Origin: Arthrobacter sp. FW305-BF8
GTDB lineage: Bacteria; Actinomycetota; Actinomycetes; Actinomycetales; Micrococcaceae
Length of the DNA: 64,000 nt
Reading direction: 5' to 3'
NCBI RefSeq assembly: GCF_021789315.1
Contig: NZ_CP084561.1
Location: forward strand, 3,410,001-3,474,000
In this document: one piece after another, positions 16,443 through 26,297 of the stretch
Numbering within the stretch: position 1 is the first letter of the stretch
Layout: every line of letters starts with the position of its first letter
The notes under the pieces: model-generated
What the model saw: the letters and a program-made list of their open reading frames with translations, nothing else
Told to the model about the DNA's origin: nothing
Database searches by the model: none
Translations under genes and position numbers: made by a program

Positions 16443-17126
16443 ATGGGCGGACGCTGGGTCTTCGACGGCCACATCGGAGGGATCGGGACCGGCTCCGGCC
16501 TGCGCGCGGTGGTCGGGATCTGGCAGGAATCGCCCTTCGGCCCGTTCGCGGACGTGATGGTCCAGCTGCCGTCGGGGCGGCGGATACTGCTGGCTCCCGC
16601 TGAGGAGGTGGCTGAGTTCATCGCCGCCACCTACAGCTTCGAGGAGGTCCGCGTCCTGGACGTCGCTGCCGTGCTGGCCGGGAAGTGGTTGACGGTCGAC
16701 GCCGGTCCCTTGGCTCTCCGGGCCAGTGTCGGCGGCAGGGCCCTCCTTGGTTCGCTGCTGCGTACGGTCCCCCGGCCCGTTGCCGTCCACACCCGCTGGC
16801 TGGCCGCGGTCAACCCGCTCGTGGCTGCAGCCAGCCCCGGAACCCGGACCTTCGGCACGGCGGGGAACGGCAGGCTGGAGTATTACGGGGTGAGCGACCT
16901 CCACCACATCAGCTCCGCCGTCGTCAGCTGGGAAGGCGAGGACGCCGGACCGCTGTCCCCCGTCAGCCCAGCGGTGACCTTCGGGTTCAGCAGTGTTCCG
17001 CCGCGGCCCAGCCTTGCCCGGGTCCGAACCACGGTCGTGGAAGCTAGATCCCGCCGGCTTCTGGGCCCACGCCAGCAGGGTTACCTGGCCGAGCGTGCGA
17101 GGTTAGGGGGCTGGTGGGGACGCTGA
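16443..17126 (+). CDS. Protein of unknown function between two direct repeats
   Basis: 227 residues, unrecognised. Soluble and rich in Gly/Ala/Val, with FDGHIGGIGTGSGLRAVVGIW near the start, then PSGRRILLAPAEEVAEFIAATYSFEEV and HHISSAVVSWEGE; no membrane helix or catalytic motif. ATG 16443 is directly after repeat R1, which provides GGTGGGGAC as ribosome-binding site. The C-terminus is read through repeat R2: the last 21 residues (LGPRQQGYLAERARLGGWWGR, here split from the domain proper at about residue 206) are repeat-encoded. It converges on and overlaps the ABC transporter gene by about 80 bp. Codon bias is normal for the genome, so it is likely expressed. Confidence 0.65.
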   Translation: MGGRWVFDGHIGGIGTGSGLRAVVGIWQESPFGPFADVMVQLPSGRRILLAPAEEVAEFIAATYSFEEVRVLDVAAVLAGKWLTVDAGPLALRASVGGRALLGSLLRTVPRPVAVHTRWLAAVNPLVAAASPGTRTFGTAGNGRLEYYGVSDLHHISSAVVSWEGEDAGPLSPVSPAVTFGFSSVPPRPSLARVRTTVVEARSRRLLGPRQQGYLAERARLGGWWGR

Positions 17127-18957
17127 GCTGGGACTCGAACATCCGGAAGTAGCGGCCGCGGAGCGCCACCAGTTCCCGGTGCGTTCCCTGCTCCACGATC
17201 CGGCCGTCCTCCAGCATGTACACGATGTCAGCCTTCTCGATCGTGGCGAGCCGGTGGCTGATGGCGATGATGGTGCTGCTGCGCTCCGCGAACAGCCGGG
17301 TGAAGATGCGGTGCTCCGCCAGCGCGTCGATGGCGGACGTGGGCTCGTCCATGACCATGAAGGAGGCGTTCCGGTAGAAGTTCCGTGCCATGGCCAGTCG
17401 CTGCCACTGTCCGCCGCTCAGCCCGCTCCCCTTCCGGCCGCGCGGATCCTCCATCCAGTTGCTGACGTGGTTGTCGAGGCCGTTGGGCAGTTTGTTGAGA
17501 AATTCCAGCGCCTCGGCATCGGCGGCCGCCCGGCTGATCCGCTCGTCGTCGCGGGGTGAGTCGACGTCGCCGAAGAGGATGTTTTCGGCTGCGGTGGCGA
17601 ACTCGTACTTGAGGAACTCCTGGCTCAGCACCGCCAGGTGGCGGTGCCAGGAGGTGACGTCGACGGCGGCGAGGTCCACGCCGTCGAGCATCACCTGGCC
17701 AGAATCCGGGCGGTAAAGCCCGGCAAGGATGCGGATCAGCGTGGACTTTCCGGCGCCGTTCTCCCCCACGATCGCGATGTGCTGGCCCTCGCGGATGGTC
17801 ATGCTGATCCCGCGGATCACTTCGATGTCGCTGCCGGTGTATGTGAAGCGGATGTCCCGGAGCTCGACTGTCTTTGGCGCCTCCAGCAGCGGCGGCGCGT
17901 AACTGGAGTGCACGGGCAGTGCCATGAACAGCTCGTAGTCCTTGAGGTTGGCGAGATCCTCATCGATCGAGCTGAGCGAGGACACCAGGCTGTTCGCCGT
18001 GGACAGGGCCCGGCTGACGATCTGCTGGACGTAGAGGAACTGCCCCACGGGCTGGGCGCGGGCGATGATCTGGCCGACCACCCAGATGAGCGAGACGACC
18101 TCCGCGGCGTACTGCAGGGCGTCGGCGGCCAGCTGCTTGGGGATGTACCGCTTCTGGAAGTCCAGACGGCGCTTCTCGTCGGCGTCGCGTAGCCGGGAGC
18201 GCAGCCCCATGAGGTACCCGACGATGCCGTAGAGGCGCATCTCGGCGATGTGCTGCGGCCGGAGCAGGTTGGTCTCGATCATCCGCCGCTGCCGCCGCGA
18301 ATCCACCTGCGTGTTCCAGTGCGCGATCTGCTCGCGGGACAGCTTGAACTGCAGGTAGACGCTGGGGACGATCGCAACAAGGACGATCACGGCGATCCAC
18401 CAGCTCACCAGCAGGAGCGCGCCGATGGCCAGGATCACCGACACCAGCTGCGTGAAGATGGCCGCGATCCTGTCCAGGACCCTCGCATAGGAATCGGAGA
18501 ACCGCTTGGCGCGGTCGTAGAGGTCCACCGTTTCCTTGTCGTCGTAACGCCAGAAGTCCAGCGCGAGGAACCGCTCGTACATCAGGTCCCCCACGATGGC
18601 ACCCACCCGGAAACTCATGAGCTGCTGAATGTAGCGGTCCACGCTGCCGAACGCGCCCCAGAACAGACCAAGGGCGGCGGTGATGACGACGTACACGATG
18701 GCCTGCTGCCCGGCGGCGGCGTCCCCGCTGTAGGCGGCCGCCAAGGCGGTGGTGGTCAGGCCCGCGAAGTACGTGGTGACCAGGGGCAGCACGGCCGAGA
18801 TCAGCGATCCGGCCACCTTCATGAGGACGGCACCGGGCGACGCACGGAAGCTGACGCGGAGCACCTGGGCGACGGCGCGGGCGTAGGGCTTCAGTGCCAG
18901 CCGCCGCTGGGGTTCCTTTTTCGGGTTCAGTTCGGCGGGATGGCGTGGTTGGGACAT
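17044..18957 (-). CDS. ABC exporter, fused permease and ATPase
   Basis: 637 residues: transmembrane domain (about 1-345) followed by a nucleotide-binding domain. Walker A GENGAGKST is at 398-406, Q-loop Gln446, signature LSGGQ at 513-517, Walker B and catalytic Glu in MVMDEPTSA (535-542), H-loop His568. Half-transporters of this type work as dimers; substrates range from lipids to drugs and peptides and cannot be inferred. No partner gene is adjacent. The last 26 residues are unusual: about residues 612-632 are encoded by repeat R2 in antisense, a recent-looking extension beyond the normal end of the domain. Confidence 0.88.
   Translation of the reverse strand: MSQPRHPAELNPKKEPQRRLALKPYARAVAQVLRVSFRASPGAVLMKVAGSLISAVLPLVTTYFAGLTTTALAAAYSGDAAAGQQAIVYVVITAALGLFWGAFGSVDRYIQQLMSFRVGAIVGDLMYERFLALDFWRYDDKETVDLYDRAKRFSDSYARVLDRIAAIFTQLVSVILAIGALLLVSWWIAVIVLVAIVPSVYLQFKLSREQIAHWNTQVDSRRQRRMIETNLLRPQHIAEMRLYGIVGYLMGLRSRLRDADEKRRLDFQKRYIPKQLAADALQYAAEVVSLIWVVGQIIARAQPVGQFLYVQQIVSRALSTANSLVSSLSSIDEDLANLKDYELFMALPVHSSYAPPLLEAPKTVELRDIRFTYTGSDIEVIRGISMTIREGQHIAIVGENGAGKSTLIRILAGLYRPDSGQVMLDGVDLAAVDVTSWHRHLAVLSQEFLKYEFATAAENILFGDVDSPRDDERISRAAADAEALEFLNKLPNGLDNHVSNWMEDPRGRKGSGLSGGQWQRLAMARNFYRNASFMVMDEPTSAIDALAEHRIFTRLFAERSSTIIAISHRLATIEKADIVYMLEDGRIVEQGTHRELVALRGRYFRMFESQLSVPTSPLTSHARPGNPAGVGPEAGGI
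17062..17122. repeat. 61-bp interspersed repeat, copy R2
   Basis: Same orientation as R1. It lies inside two convergent coding ends: the plus-strand unknown gene and the minus-strand ABC exporter. Core: CCTGGCCGAGC, then GCGAGGTTAGGGGGC. Confidence 0.85.
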
Positions 18958-18994
18958 GGCTCCAGCCTAGTCCCGCGCCCGTGGACGGCGTCTG

Positions 18995-19513
18995 TCAATA
19001 CTTCTCGCCGTATTCGTACTCCGGGAAGTCGAAGCAGGCACTGTAGCCCTCGACCCGCAGCGATTCAGGACCGTCCACGAAGAACACGAACAGGTGGGTG
19101 CCGTCGGTGTGCAGGAGGTCGATGCGCCGGGCTCCATCCGGGGCCGCCCCGTCTTTCACCGTCCAGCCGTCCCTGGCCTGCATCAGCTCTACCACCTCAT
19201 CGAGGGTGGCATCGCGGTCCACGCCTGCCCCGACTTCGGCAACAGCGTCCCCGGTCCACTTCCACCTTTCCCCGTCAGTGCAGGGCATGAGGCTGGACGT
19301 ATCGTGAGCGAACGTGGACAAAACCGCATGATCAGGCAGCAGCCCCAGGATTTCCTGTTCTGAGGACATGACTTTGGATTTGGCCGATTCGAGGCTGACG
19401 TCCGTATTCTGTCCGGTTCCAGGCTGGCCGCAGGAGACCACCATTGCCAGGAGTGCAGCTGCTCCGGCCAGACGCCATGCCAGCGCAGGCCTGGACCTAC
19501 CGTTCACGGACAC
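18995..19513 (-). CDS. Putative lipoprotein
   Basis: 172 residues. A signal peptide (ALAWRLAGAAALLAMVVSC) ends in lipobox VVSC, so the protein should be lipid-anchored on the outer face of the membrane. The mature part has CTDGERWKWTGDAVAEVGAG and LLHTDGTHLFVFFVDGPESL and ends SACFDFPEYEYGEKY; two Cys residues could form a disulphide. No known family recognised. GTG 19513 has GGGGGAGCG upstream. It follows guaB on the same strand after a strong terminator, so it is probably expressed separately. Confidence 0.8.
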   Translation of the reverse strand: MSVNGRSRPALAWRLAGAAALLAMVVSCGQPGTGQNTDVSLESAKSKVMSSEQEILGLLPDHAVLSTFAHDTSSLMPCTDGERWKWTGDAVAEVGAGVDRDATLDEVVELMQARDGWTVKDGAAPDGARRIDLLHTDGTHLFVFFVDGPESLRVEGYSACFDFPEYEYGEKY

Positions 19514-19571
19514 TCGCTCCCCCAGTTTTCAGCCCGGTGTTCCTTGACCGAATATACAAGGCGGGAACGCA

Positions 19572-19603
19572 AAAGGAGGTGGGGAGAACTCCCCACCTCC
19601 TTT
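19572..19603 (-). terminator. Terminator between guaB and the lipoprotein gene
   Basis: Perfect 15-bp palindromic arms (AAAGGAGGTGGGGAG / CTCCCCACCTCCTTT) with only 2 nt between them, so the real loop is 4 nt or more. A-run and T-run flank it on both sides, so it could terminate in either direction. Confidence 0.85.
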
Positions 19604-19613
19604 CTGCGCTGGA

Positions 19614-19664
19614 TGGGCCCAGGGCGCCCGCGTTCCCTGGCCGAGCCGGCGAGGCCAGGGAACC
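19614..19664. repeat. Interspersed repeat, diverged copy R3
   Basis: Shares TGGGCCC and GTTCCCTGGCCGAGC with R1/R2. Here the hairpin is perfect: GTTCCCTGGCC (19632-19642) pairs with GGCCAGGGAAC (19653-19663) across a 10-nt loop. Positions where R1 uses G-T wobble are G-C here, evidence that the RNA or cruciform stem is under selection. It begins 3 bp after the guaB stop. Confidence 0.75.
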
Positions 19665-19666
19665 GG

Positions 19667-21178
19667 TCAGCGTGAACCGTAGTTCGGTGCCTCGACCGTC
19701 ATCTGGATGTCGTGCGGGTGCGATTCCTTCAGGCCGGCCGGGGTGATGCGGACGAACTTGCCGCGGGCCTTCAGCTCGGGAACGGTGGGAGCACCGGTGT
19801 AGAACATGGTCTGCCGGAGGCCGCCCACCAGCTGGTACGCCACCGAGGCCAGCGGTCCGCGGTAGGCCACGCGGCCCTCGATGCCCTCGGGGATGAGCTT
19901 GTCATCGCCGGAGACGTCAGCCTGGAAGTAACGGTCCTTCGAGTAGGACGTGTTCTTGCCGCGGGACTGCATGGCACCGAGGGAGCCCATGCCGCGGTAG
20001 CTCTTGAACTGCTTGCCGTTGACGAAGATGAGCTCACCCGGGGATTCGTCACAGCCGGCCAGCAGGGAGCCGAGCATCACGGTGTCGGCACCGGCGACCA
20101 GCGCCTTGCCGATGTCGCCCGAGTACTGGAGGCCGCCGTCGGCGATCAGCGGAACGCCGGCCGGAATAGCGGCCTTGGCGGATTCGTAGATGGCGGTGAT
20201 CTGCGGGACGCCCACACCGGCCACGACGCGGGTGGTGCAGATGGAGCCCGGACCGACGCCCACCTTGATGCCGTCCGCACCGGCATCGATCAGGGCCTGG
20301 GCGCCTTCGCGGGTGGCAGCCTGACCGCCGATGATGTCCACGTGCGCGGCAACCGGATCGGACTTCAGGCGGCGGATCATGTCCAGCACACCCTGCGAGT
20401 GGCCGTTCGCGGTGTCCACGAAGAGGGCGTCAACGCCGGCGTCCACCAGCTTCATGGCGCGCTCCCAGCCGTCACCGAAGAAGCCGATGGCAGCACCGAC
20501 ACGCAGCCGGCCCTCGTCGTCCTTGGTGGCCAGCGGGTACTGCTCGGCCTTGGTGAAGTCCTTGGTGGTGATGAGGCCCTTCAGGCGCCCCTGCTCGTCC
20601 ACCAGCGGGAGCTTCTCGATCTTGTTCGTGGCCAGCTTGTGCGAGGCTTCCTCGCGGCTAATGCCGACGTGGCCGGTGACGAGCGGCATCTTGGTCATGA
20701 CGTCGCTGACCAAACGGATCGGGAAGTCGGATTCCGGCACGAAGCGCGTGTCGCGGTTGGTGACGATGCCGAGGAGCCGGTTGCCGTCGTCCACCACGGG
20801 AAGGCCGGAGACGCGGTAACGGGCGCACAGCTCGTCGAGTTCCAGCAGCGTGGCCTCGGGTCCGATGGTGAGCGGGTTGGTGATCATGCCCGACTCGCTG
20901 CGCTTGACGCGGTCCACCTGGTCGGCCTGGTCGTCGATCGCGAGGTTGCGGTGGACGACGCCGAGGCCGCCTTGGCGTGCCATGGCGATGGCCATCCTGG
21001 ACTCGGTGACGGTGTCCATGGCCGCCGAAAGCAGCGGCGTCTGGACGGTGATGCGCTTGGAGATCCGGGACGACGTGTCCGCCTCGGAGGGGATCACGTC
21101 GGTGTGGCCGGGAAGCAGCAGGACGTCGTCATACGTCAGGCCGATGAAGCCGAAGGGGTCGTGCTCGGGCTGGGTCAT
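19667..21178 (-). CDS. guaB: Inosine-5'-monophosphate dehydrogenase
   Basis: 503 residues. NAD-dependent oxidation of IMP to XMP, the committed step to guanine nucleotides. TIM barrel interrupted by a CBS pair (about 95-210: GLPVVDDGNRLLGIVTNRD and KLPLVDEQGRLKGLITTKD). The active-site loop KVGVGPGSICTTR holds catalytic Cys314, and GGLQYSGDIGKALVAGAD binds phosphate. The flap is near RGMGSLGAM. ATG 21178 has AAGAGG upstream. This is the catalytically complete paralogue of GuaB3, encoded 3.3 kb away, and it feeds GuaA at 9.7 kb. Confidence 0.97.
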   Translation of the reverse strand: MTQPEHDPFGFIGLTYDDVLLLPGHTDVIPSEADTSSRISKRITVQTPLLSAAMDTVTESRMAIAMARQGGLGVVHRNLAIDDQADQVDRVKRSESGMITNPLTIGPEATLLELDELCARYRVSGLPVVDDGNRLLGIVTNRDTRFVPESDFPIRLVSDVMTKMPLVTGHVGISREEASHKLATNKIEKLPLVDEQGRLKGLITTKDFTKAEQYPLATKDDEGRLRVGAAIGFFGDGWERAMKLVDAGVDALFVDTANGHSQGVLDMIRRLKSDPVAAHVDIIGGQAATREGAQALIDAGADGIKVGVGPGSICTTRVVAGVGVPQITAIYESAKAAIPAGVPLIADGGLQYSGDIGKALVAGADTVMLGSLLAGCDESPGELIFVNGKQFKSYRGMGSLGAMQSRGKNTSYSKDRYFQADVSGDDKLIPEGIEGRVAYRGPLASVAYQLVGGLRQTMFYTGAPTVPELKARGKFVRITPAGLKESHPHDIQMTVEAPNYGSR

Positions 21179-21346
21179 GAGTGCGCCTCTTACCTTGGTT
21201 TACAGGTTCACGGGTAGGGGTTGCAGCCGATGACCAGCCCGTCATTACGGGACTGGCCTGTGCAGAAGTATTGAATAAATTCTAGAACCTCCGCGGCGAT
21301 CCCCATATTCCGGGACGGCTTTGTGAGCAAAGGCACGACCGTGGCG

Positions 21347-23407
21347 CTATTTCCAGCCGGTCGCCTTCAGCAGCCGCTTCTCGAACATCGGAATCATGGA
21401 CTGGACGTAGGTCTTGGTGAGGTGGTTGTCGTCCTTGTAGACGTAGACGTTGCCCACCACGGCCGGGCAGATGCCGCCGGCGCAGATGAAGTCGCTCATG
21501 TCCATCAGGTGCAGCCCGTCCACCTTGCCCCGGTACGCGTCCAGCGGCGATGTGGCCGCAAGGGATTCGCCGAGCGGCGGGTTGCACTCGGGAGCGTCGG
21601 TGCCGTACTTCTGGACGCATTCCGGCATGTTGATGGCGAACCGTGGGTTGTCCCGGACCCCCACCACGTCAATCCCGGCGTCGGTGAACGGCTTGATGCC
21701 GTCCAGGTAGCCGGGCACCTCCGTTTCGAACGGGGCTTCCTTGTGCGTGAGGGATGCCACAGTAAACACTGCGTCCGGCTTGTGTTTACTGACGTACGCG
21801 GCGCTGGCCTTGTTGAAGGCGTTGCAGTCGGCGTCCCGTTCCGGGGATTCGGCGCCGAACCGGCAGTTCCCCTTTAGGAGGGTGACCACCTCCCAGCCGT
21901 GGTCCCTTGCGATGGGGCCGAGCGCAGCCATGTACTGCTGTGCGTGGGAGTCGCCAAGCACCACGATTCGTTTGGTGACCTTGTCCGGCTTGCTGTTCTG
22001 CAGGCAGCCGTTGAGCAGCGGGTCGCTGGGGACGTTTTCGCCCGTGCACAGCCCGTCGATGTCCGCCCACTCGTTTTTCATGGCGGCAGGTGCAGGGATG
22101 ACGGTGGCTTCCGGCGTCGCCTTTCCGGCGTTCTCCGGCGCCAGCGCGGCCGCACCGGGCGTCAGCTCGCGCGGTTGCGCGGCTGCTGCCGCTTCCTCAG
22201 CGGTCAGCTTGGTCTGCCACACCGCGACCGGCCCGGCCAGCAGGGCGCCGCAGGCAACAATCACGACGGCGGTGCGCCAGGCCCGCAGTTGCGGCCAGTG
22301 CCATTCGCGCAGGGGCTTTTCCACGAAGCGGGTGGTGAGCACGGCCAGCACCACGGAACCGGCCACAATGGCGAGGCCCTGGACCAGGTTGGGCTTTTCG
22401 ATGCCGGTGGCCGCGAGGGACAGGACCAGGACCGGCCAGTGCCAGAGGTACAGGGCGTAGGAGTTGTCCCCCAGCCCGACCAGAGGCCTTGCGGTCAGGA
22501 GCCTGTCCACGCCGAACCGGCTGCCGCTTTGACCAGCCACGATGATGGCAGCCGCGGCCAGAGTGGGCCACAGCGCAATGAAGCCCGGGAAGGACCGGTC
22601 AACGGTGAGCAGCAGCCCGCAGGAGATCATGGCGGCGAGCCCGGCCCAGCCCAGCACGACGCGCAGCGCCTTCCTCGGCTTCAGGTAGGGCAGCACCAGT
22701 GCCAGCAGCGATCCCAGCGCGAACTCCCACAACCGGGTGCGCGTATCGAAGTAGGCGTAGGCCTGGTTGCCGGCCGTCTGATCGATGGAGTACAGCAGGG
22801 AAGCGATGAAGATGCCGCCGAAGGCAACCATCAGGACGGTCCGGTAGCTGACATCCCGGCGGGCCCGCAGCAGCCGCCACACCAGGGCGGAGCCAGCGAA
22901 GATGAGCGGCCAGAGAATGAAGACCTGGCCCTGGATGGACAGCGACCAGAAATGCTGGAGGGGGCTGGCTCCGGAGTGGTCCTGCGCGTAGTAGTCCACT
23001 GCTGTGTTGGCCAGCAGCCAGTTCTGCCCGTAGAGGAGCGATGCCCAGGCCTCGTCGAGGACGTCGGGCCAGCGGCTCTGCGGCAGGACCAGCCAGGTTC
23101 CGGCCAGCACACCCAGGATCACCACGACGGCGGCCGGGATCAGCCGCTTGGAGAGGTGCAGCCAGTGGCTCACGAGGCGCAGCGGCGTGCCCTTCTCCAC
23201 CTTGCGGACGAAGGACATGGTCAGCAGGAATGCCGAGATGAGGAGGAAGATATCCACGCCGCCGGAAACCCGGCCAAGCCACACGTGGTACGTGACCACC
23301 ATGAGCACCGCGAGGGCGCGAAGCCCCTGGACCTCGGGACGGTAGCCCGGTTTGGCCTTCAGCCGGGCAACCCGTGGCTCTTGGGTGTGTTCCTTGGTTT
23401 TTGGCAC
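21347..23407 (-). CDS. Acyltransferase-3/SGNH membrane protein (OafA type)
   Basis: 686 residues. The N-terminal two-thirds form an acyltransferase-3 domain with about ten membrane helices: YRPEVQGLRALAVLMVVTYH supplies the conserved R/H pair, HFWSLSIQGQVFILWP and NSYALYLWHWPVLV are family motifs. The C-terminal third is an extracytoplasmic SGNH domain with IVVLGDSHAQQY (Ser nucleophile) and KDDNHLTKTY (Asp/His). Such proteins O-acetylate surface glycans or peptidoglycan. GTG 23407 is preferred because GAGGGG lies 6 nt upstream; an in-frame GTG 24 nt earlier has no such site. It stands alone between guaB and groEL. Confidence 0.88.
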   Translation of the reverse strand: MPKTKEHTQEPRVARLKAKPGYRPEVQGLRALAVLMVVTYHVWLGRVSGGVDIFLLISAFLLTMSFVRKVEKGTPLRLVSHWLHLSKRLIPAAVVVILGVLAGTWLVLPQSRWPDVLDEAWASLLYGQNWLLANTAVDYYAQDHSGASPLQHFWSLSIQGQVFILWPLIFAGSALVWRLLRARRDVSYRTVLMVAFGGIFIASLLYSIDQTAGNQAYAYFDTRTRLWEFALGSLLALVLPYLKPRKALRVVLGWAGLAAMISCGLLLTVDRSFPGFIALWPTLAAAAIIVAGQSGSRFGVDRLLTARPLVGLGDNSYALYLWHWPVLVLSLAATGIEKPNLVQGLAIVAGSVVLAVLTTRFVEKPLREWHWPQLRAWRTAVVIVACGALLAGPVAVWQTKLTAEEAAAAAQPRELTPGAAALAPENAGKATPEATVIPAPAAMKNEWADIDGLCTGENVPSDPLLNGCLQNSKPDKVTKRIVVLGDSHAQQYMAALGPIARDHGWEVVTLLKGNCRFGAESPERDADCNAFNKASAAYVSKHKPDAVFTVASLTHKEAPFETEVPGYLDGIKPFTDAGIDVVGVRDNPRFAINMPECVQKYGTDAPECNPPLGESLAATSPLDAYRGKVDGLHLMDMSDFICAGGICPAVVGNVYVYKDDNHLTKTYVQSMIPMFEKRLLKATGWK

Positions 23408-23525
23408 AAATAACCCCTCAAACGGCAGCACAAAGTAACCACGTTACCGTTTCGTGATTTTTCAGACCAATCTGACGCGCTGGATGTGATCCCCGTCTCA
23501 ACTGGGGAAACGCCACAGAAAACGC

Positions 23526-23565
23526 CAAGAAGGCCCGCCCAGCGGCTGCTGGACGGGCCTTCTTG
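23526..23565 (-). terminator. Terminator after groEL
   Basis: 18-bp arms with one mismatch (CAAGAAGGCCCG... / ...CGGGCCTTCTTG) and a 4-nt loop, followed on the minus strand by GCGTTTTCTG. Confidence 0.85.
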
Positions 23566-23590
23566 TGAAGCCGCGAGGGCGGGCTGCAGC

Positions 23591-25201
<1,611 letters not shown>

Positions 25202-25285
25202 GGTTTGTCCTTTCAAGACAGAACCCCGCGCAGCCGCCCGGTCCGACAGAATCAGACTCGGGCAGCGGCACGGGGATCCAAAGAG

Positions 25286-25579
25286 TTACTTAACGACGAT
25301 CGCCAGAACGTCGCGGGCGGAGAGCACGAGGTACTCGGTGCCGCCGGTCTTGACTTCGGTTCCGCCGTACTTGGAGTAGATGACGACGTCGCCAACAGCT
25401 ACGTCGACCGGTACGCGGTTGCCATCTTCGAAGCGGCCGGGGCCTACTGCAACAACTTCGCCTTCCTGCGGCTTCTCCTGGGCGGAGTCCGGAATGACCA
25501 GGCCGGAAGCCGTGGTCTGCTCGGCTTCGAGCGGGCGGACAACAATACGATCCTCAAGAGGCTTAATAGAGACCGACAC
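25286..25579 (-). CDS. groS: Co-chaperonin GroES
   Basis: 97 residues. Starts SVSIKPLEDRIVVRPLEAEQTT with the mobile loop SGLVIPDSAQEKPQEGEV, then GDVVIYSKYGGTEV and the ending DVLAIVVK. Start GTG 25579 has AAAGGAGAGG upstream. First gene of the groES-groEL operon; two CIRCE operators lie 110-183 bp upstream. Confidence 0.97.
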   Translation of the reverse strand: MSVSIKPLEDRIVVRPLEAEQTTASGLVIPDSAQEKPQEGEVVAVGPGRFEDGNRVPVDVAVGDVVIYSKYGGTEVKTGGTEYLVLSARDVLAIVVK

Positions 25580-25688
25580 TCGGACCTCTCCTTTTCGTCA
25601 AAATTCATGGACAGTAAAAACTGTTGCGCCGTGGCGGCAGACCGTCGTCGCGGTGCCGGCAGCAGCCAGGCTGGCAGCTCTTCGTGTG

Positions 25689-25715
25689 TTAGCACCCTCC
25701 TAGGGAGAGTGCTAA
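25689..25715 (-). promoter_or_regulatory. CIRCE operator 1 of groES-groEL
   Basis: TTAGCACCC-N9-GAGTGCTAA on the plus strand; one mismatch to the CIRCE consensus. It lies just downstream of the -10 box of the groES promoter. Target of HrcA. Confidence 0.93.
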
Positions 25716-25720
25716 TGATG

Positions 25721-25750
25721 ACTCTATGTAAGGGGTTAGCACTCGGTCAA
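25721..25750 (-). promoter_or_regulatory. groES-groEL promoter
   Basis: Reading the minus strand: TTGACC (25750-25745), 18 bp, TAGAGT (25726-25721). The -35 box lies inside CIRCE 2 and CIRCE 1 covers the region just after the -10 box, so HrcA at both sites would shut the promoter. Confidence 0.7.
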
Positions 25751-25762
25751 GGTGAGTGCCAG
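25736..25762 (-). promoter_or_regulatory. CIRCE operator 2 of groES-groEL
   Basis: TTAGCACTC-N9-GAGTGCCAG on the plus strand: left arm perfect, right arm with two mismatches. Contains the -35 box of the groES promoter. Confidence 0.88.
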
Positions 25763-25808
25763 AATTTCATCCGCCGTAACCCGCACGGACCCGATTTCGG
25801 CGGGCGGT

Positions 25809-26225
25809 TCAGCGCCCGGCGAGGTCGTCGAACCCCAGGTCCGGGCCGCCGTCGGCCTCTTCGTCCCCGGCTTTCCGCTGTTCGCGGACAAGCACGACGG
25901 CGGCCGCCGCCGCGGTCACGACCGACACGATGAGCGCCACGATGCCGCCAACGCGCGCCCCCAGGTACAGGTCCCGGATCTGCCGGGCTTCCTCAGTGGC
26001 GTCGCTGATGTTCTTGCCGCCCACCGAGTAGACGGTGGCATTGAAGGAATCCAGCAGGAAGATGATCACCAGCAGGACAAGACAGACGACGGCGGCAACG
26101 GCTCCGGCGATCAGCACCGGACGTGCGTACCGGACCAGGCGGCTATGCTGTGCCGGACCGGGGCCGGTGCTTTCGGGCTGACCTGAATCGGACTGACCTG
26201 GGGTTGGCGTTGCGCTGGATTCCAT
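25809..26225 (-). CDS. Small membrane protein with two helices
   Basis: 138 residues. A Ser/Pro/Gln-rich N-terminus, helix 1 (PVLIAGAVAAVVCLVLLVIIF), an outside loop of about 35 residues (TVYSVGGKNISDATEEARQI), helix 2 (GGIVALIVSVVTAAAAAVVLV) and an acidic tail (GDEEADGGPDLGFDD). No family recognised. ATG 26225 follows TAGGGT by 7 nt, consistent with a leaderless message; divergent from the methyltransferase gene at 26298. Confidence 0.72.
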   Translation of the reverse strand: MESSATPTPGQSDSGQPESTGPGPAQHSRLVRYARPVLIAGAVAAVVCLVLLVIIFLLDSFNATVYSVGGKNISDATEEARQIRDLYLGARVGGIVALIVSVVTAAAAAVVLVREQRKAGDEEADGGPDLGFDDLAGR

Positions 26226-26297
26226 TCAGACCACCCTATCGGGAAGAGCAGGCCGATCGGGAAGAGCACGGGCGGCCGCTCCACTAGGCTTGATCCC

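Noticed and set aside
16443..17126. Composite transposon made of R1, the unknown gene and R2
   Set aside because: No transposase, no terminal inverted repeats and no target duplication; R1 and R2 look like members of an interspersed hairpin family (R3 stands alone).
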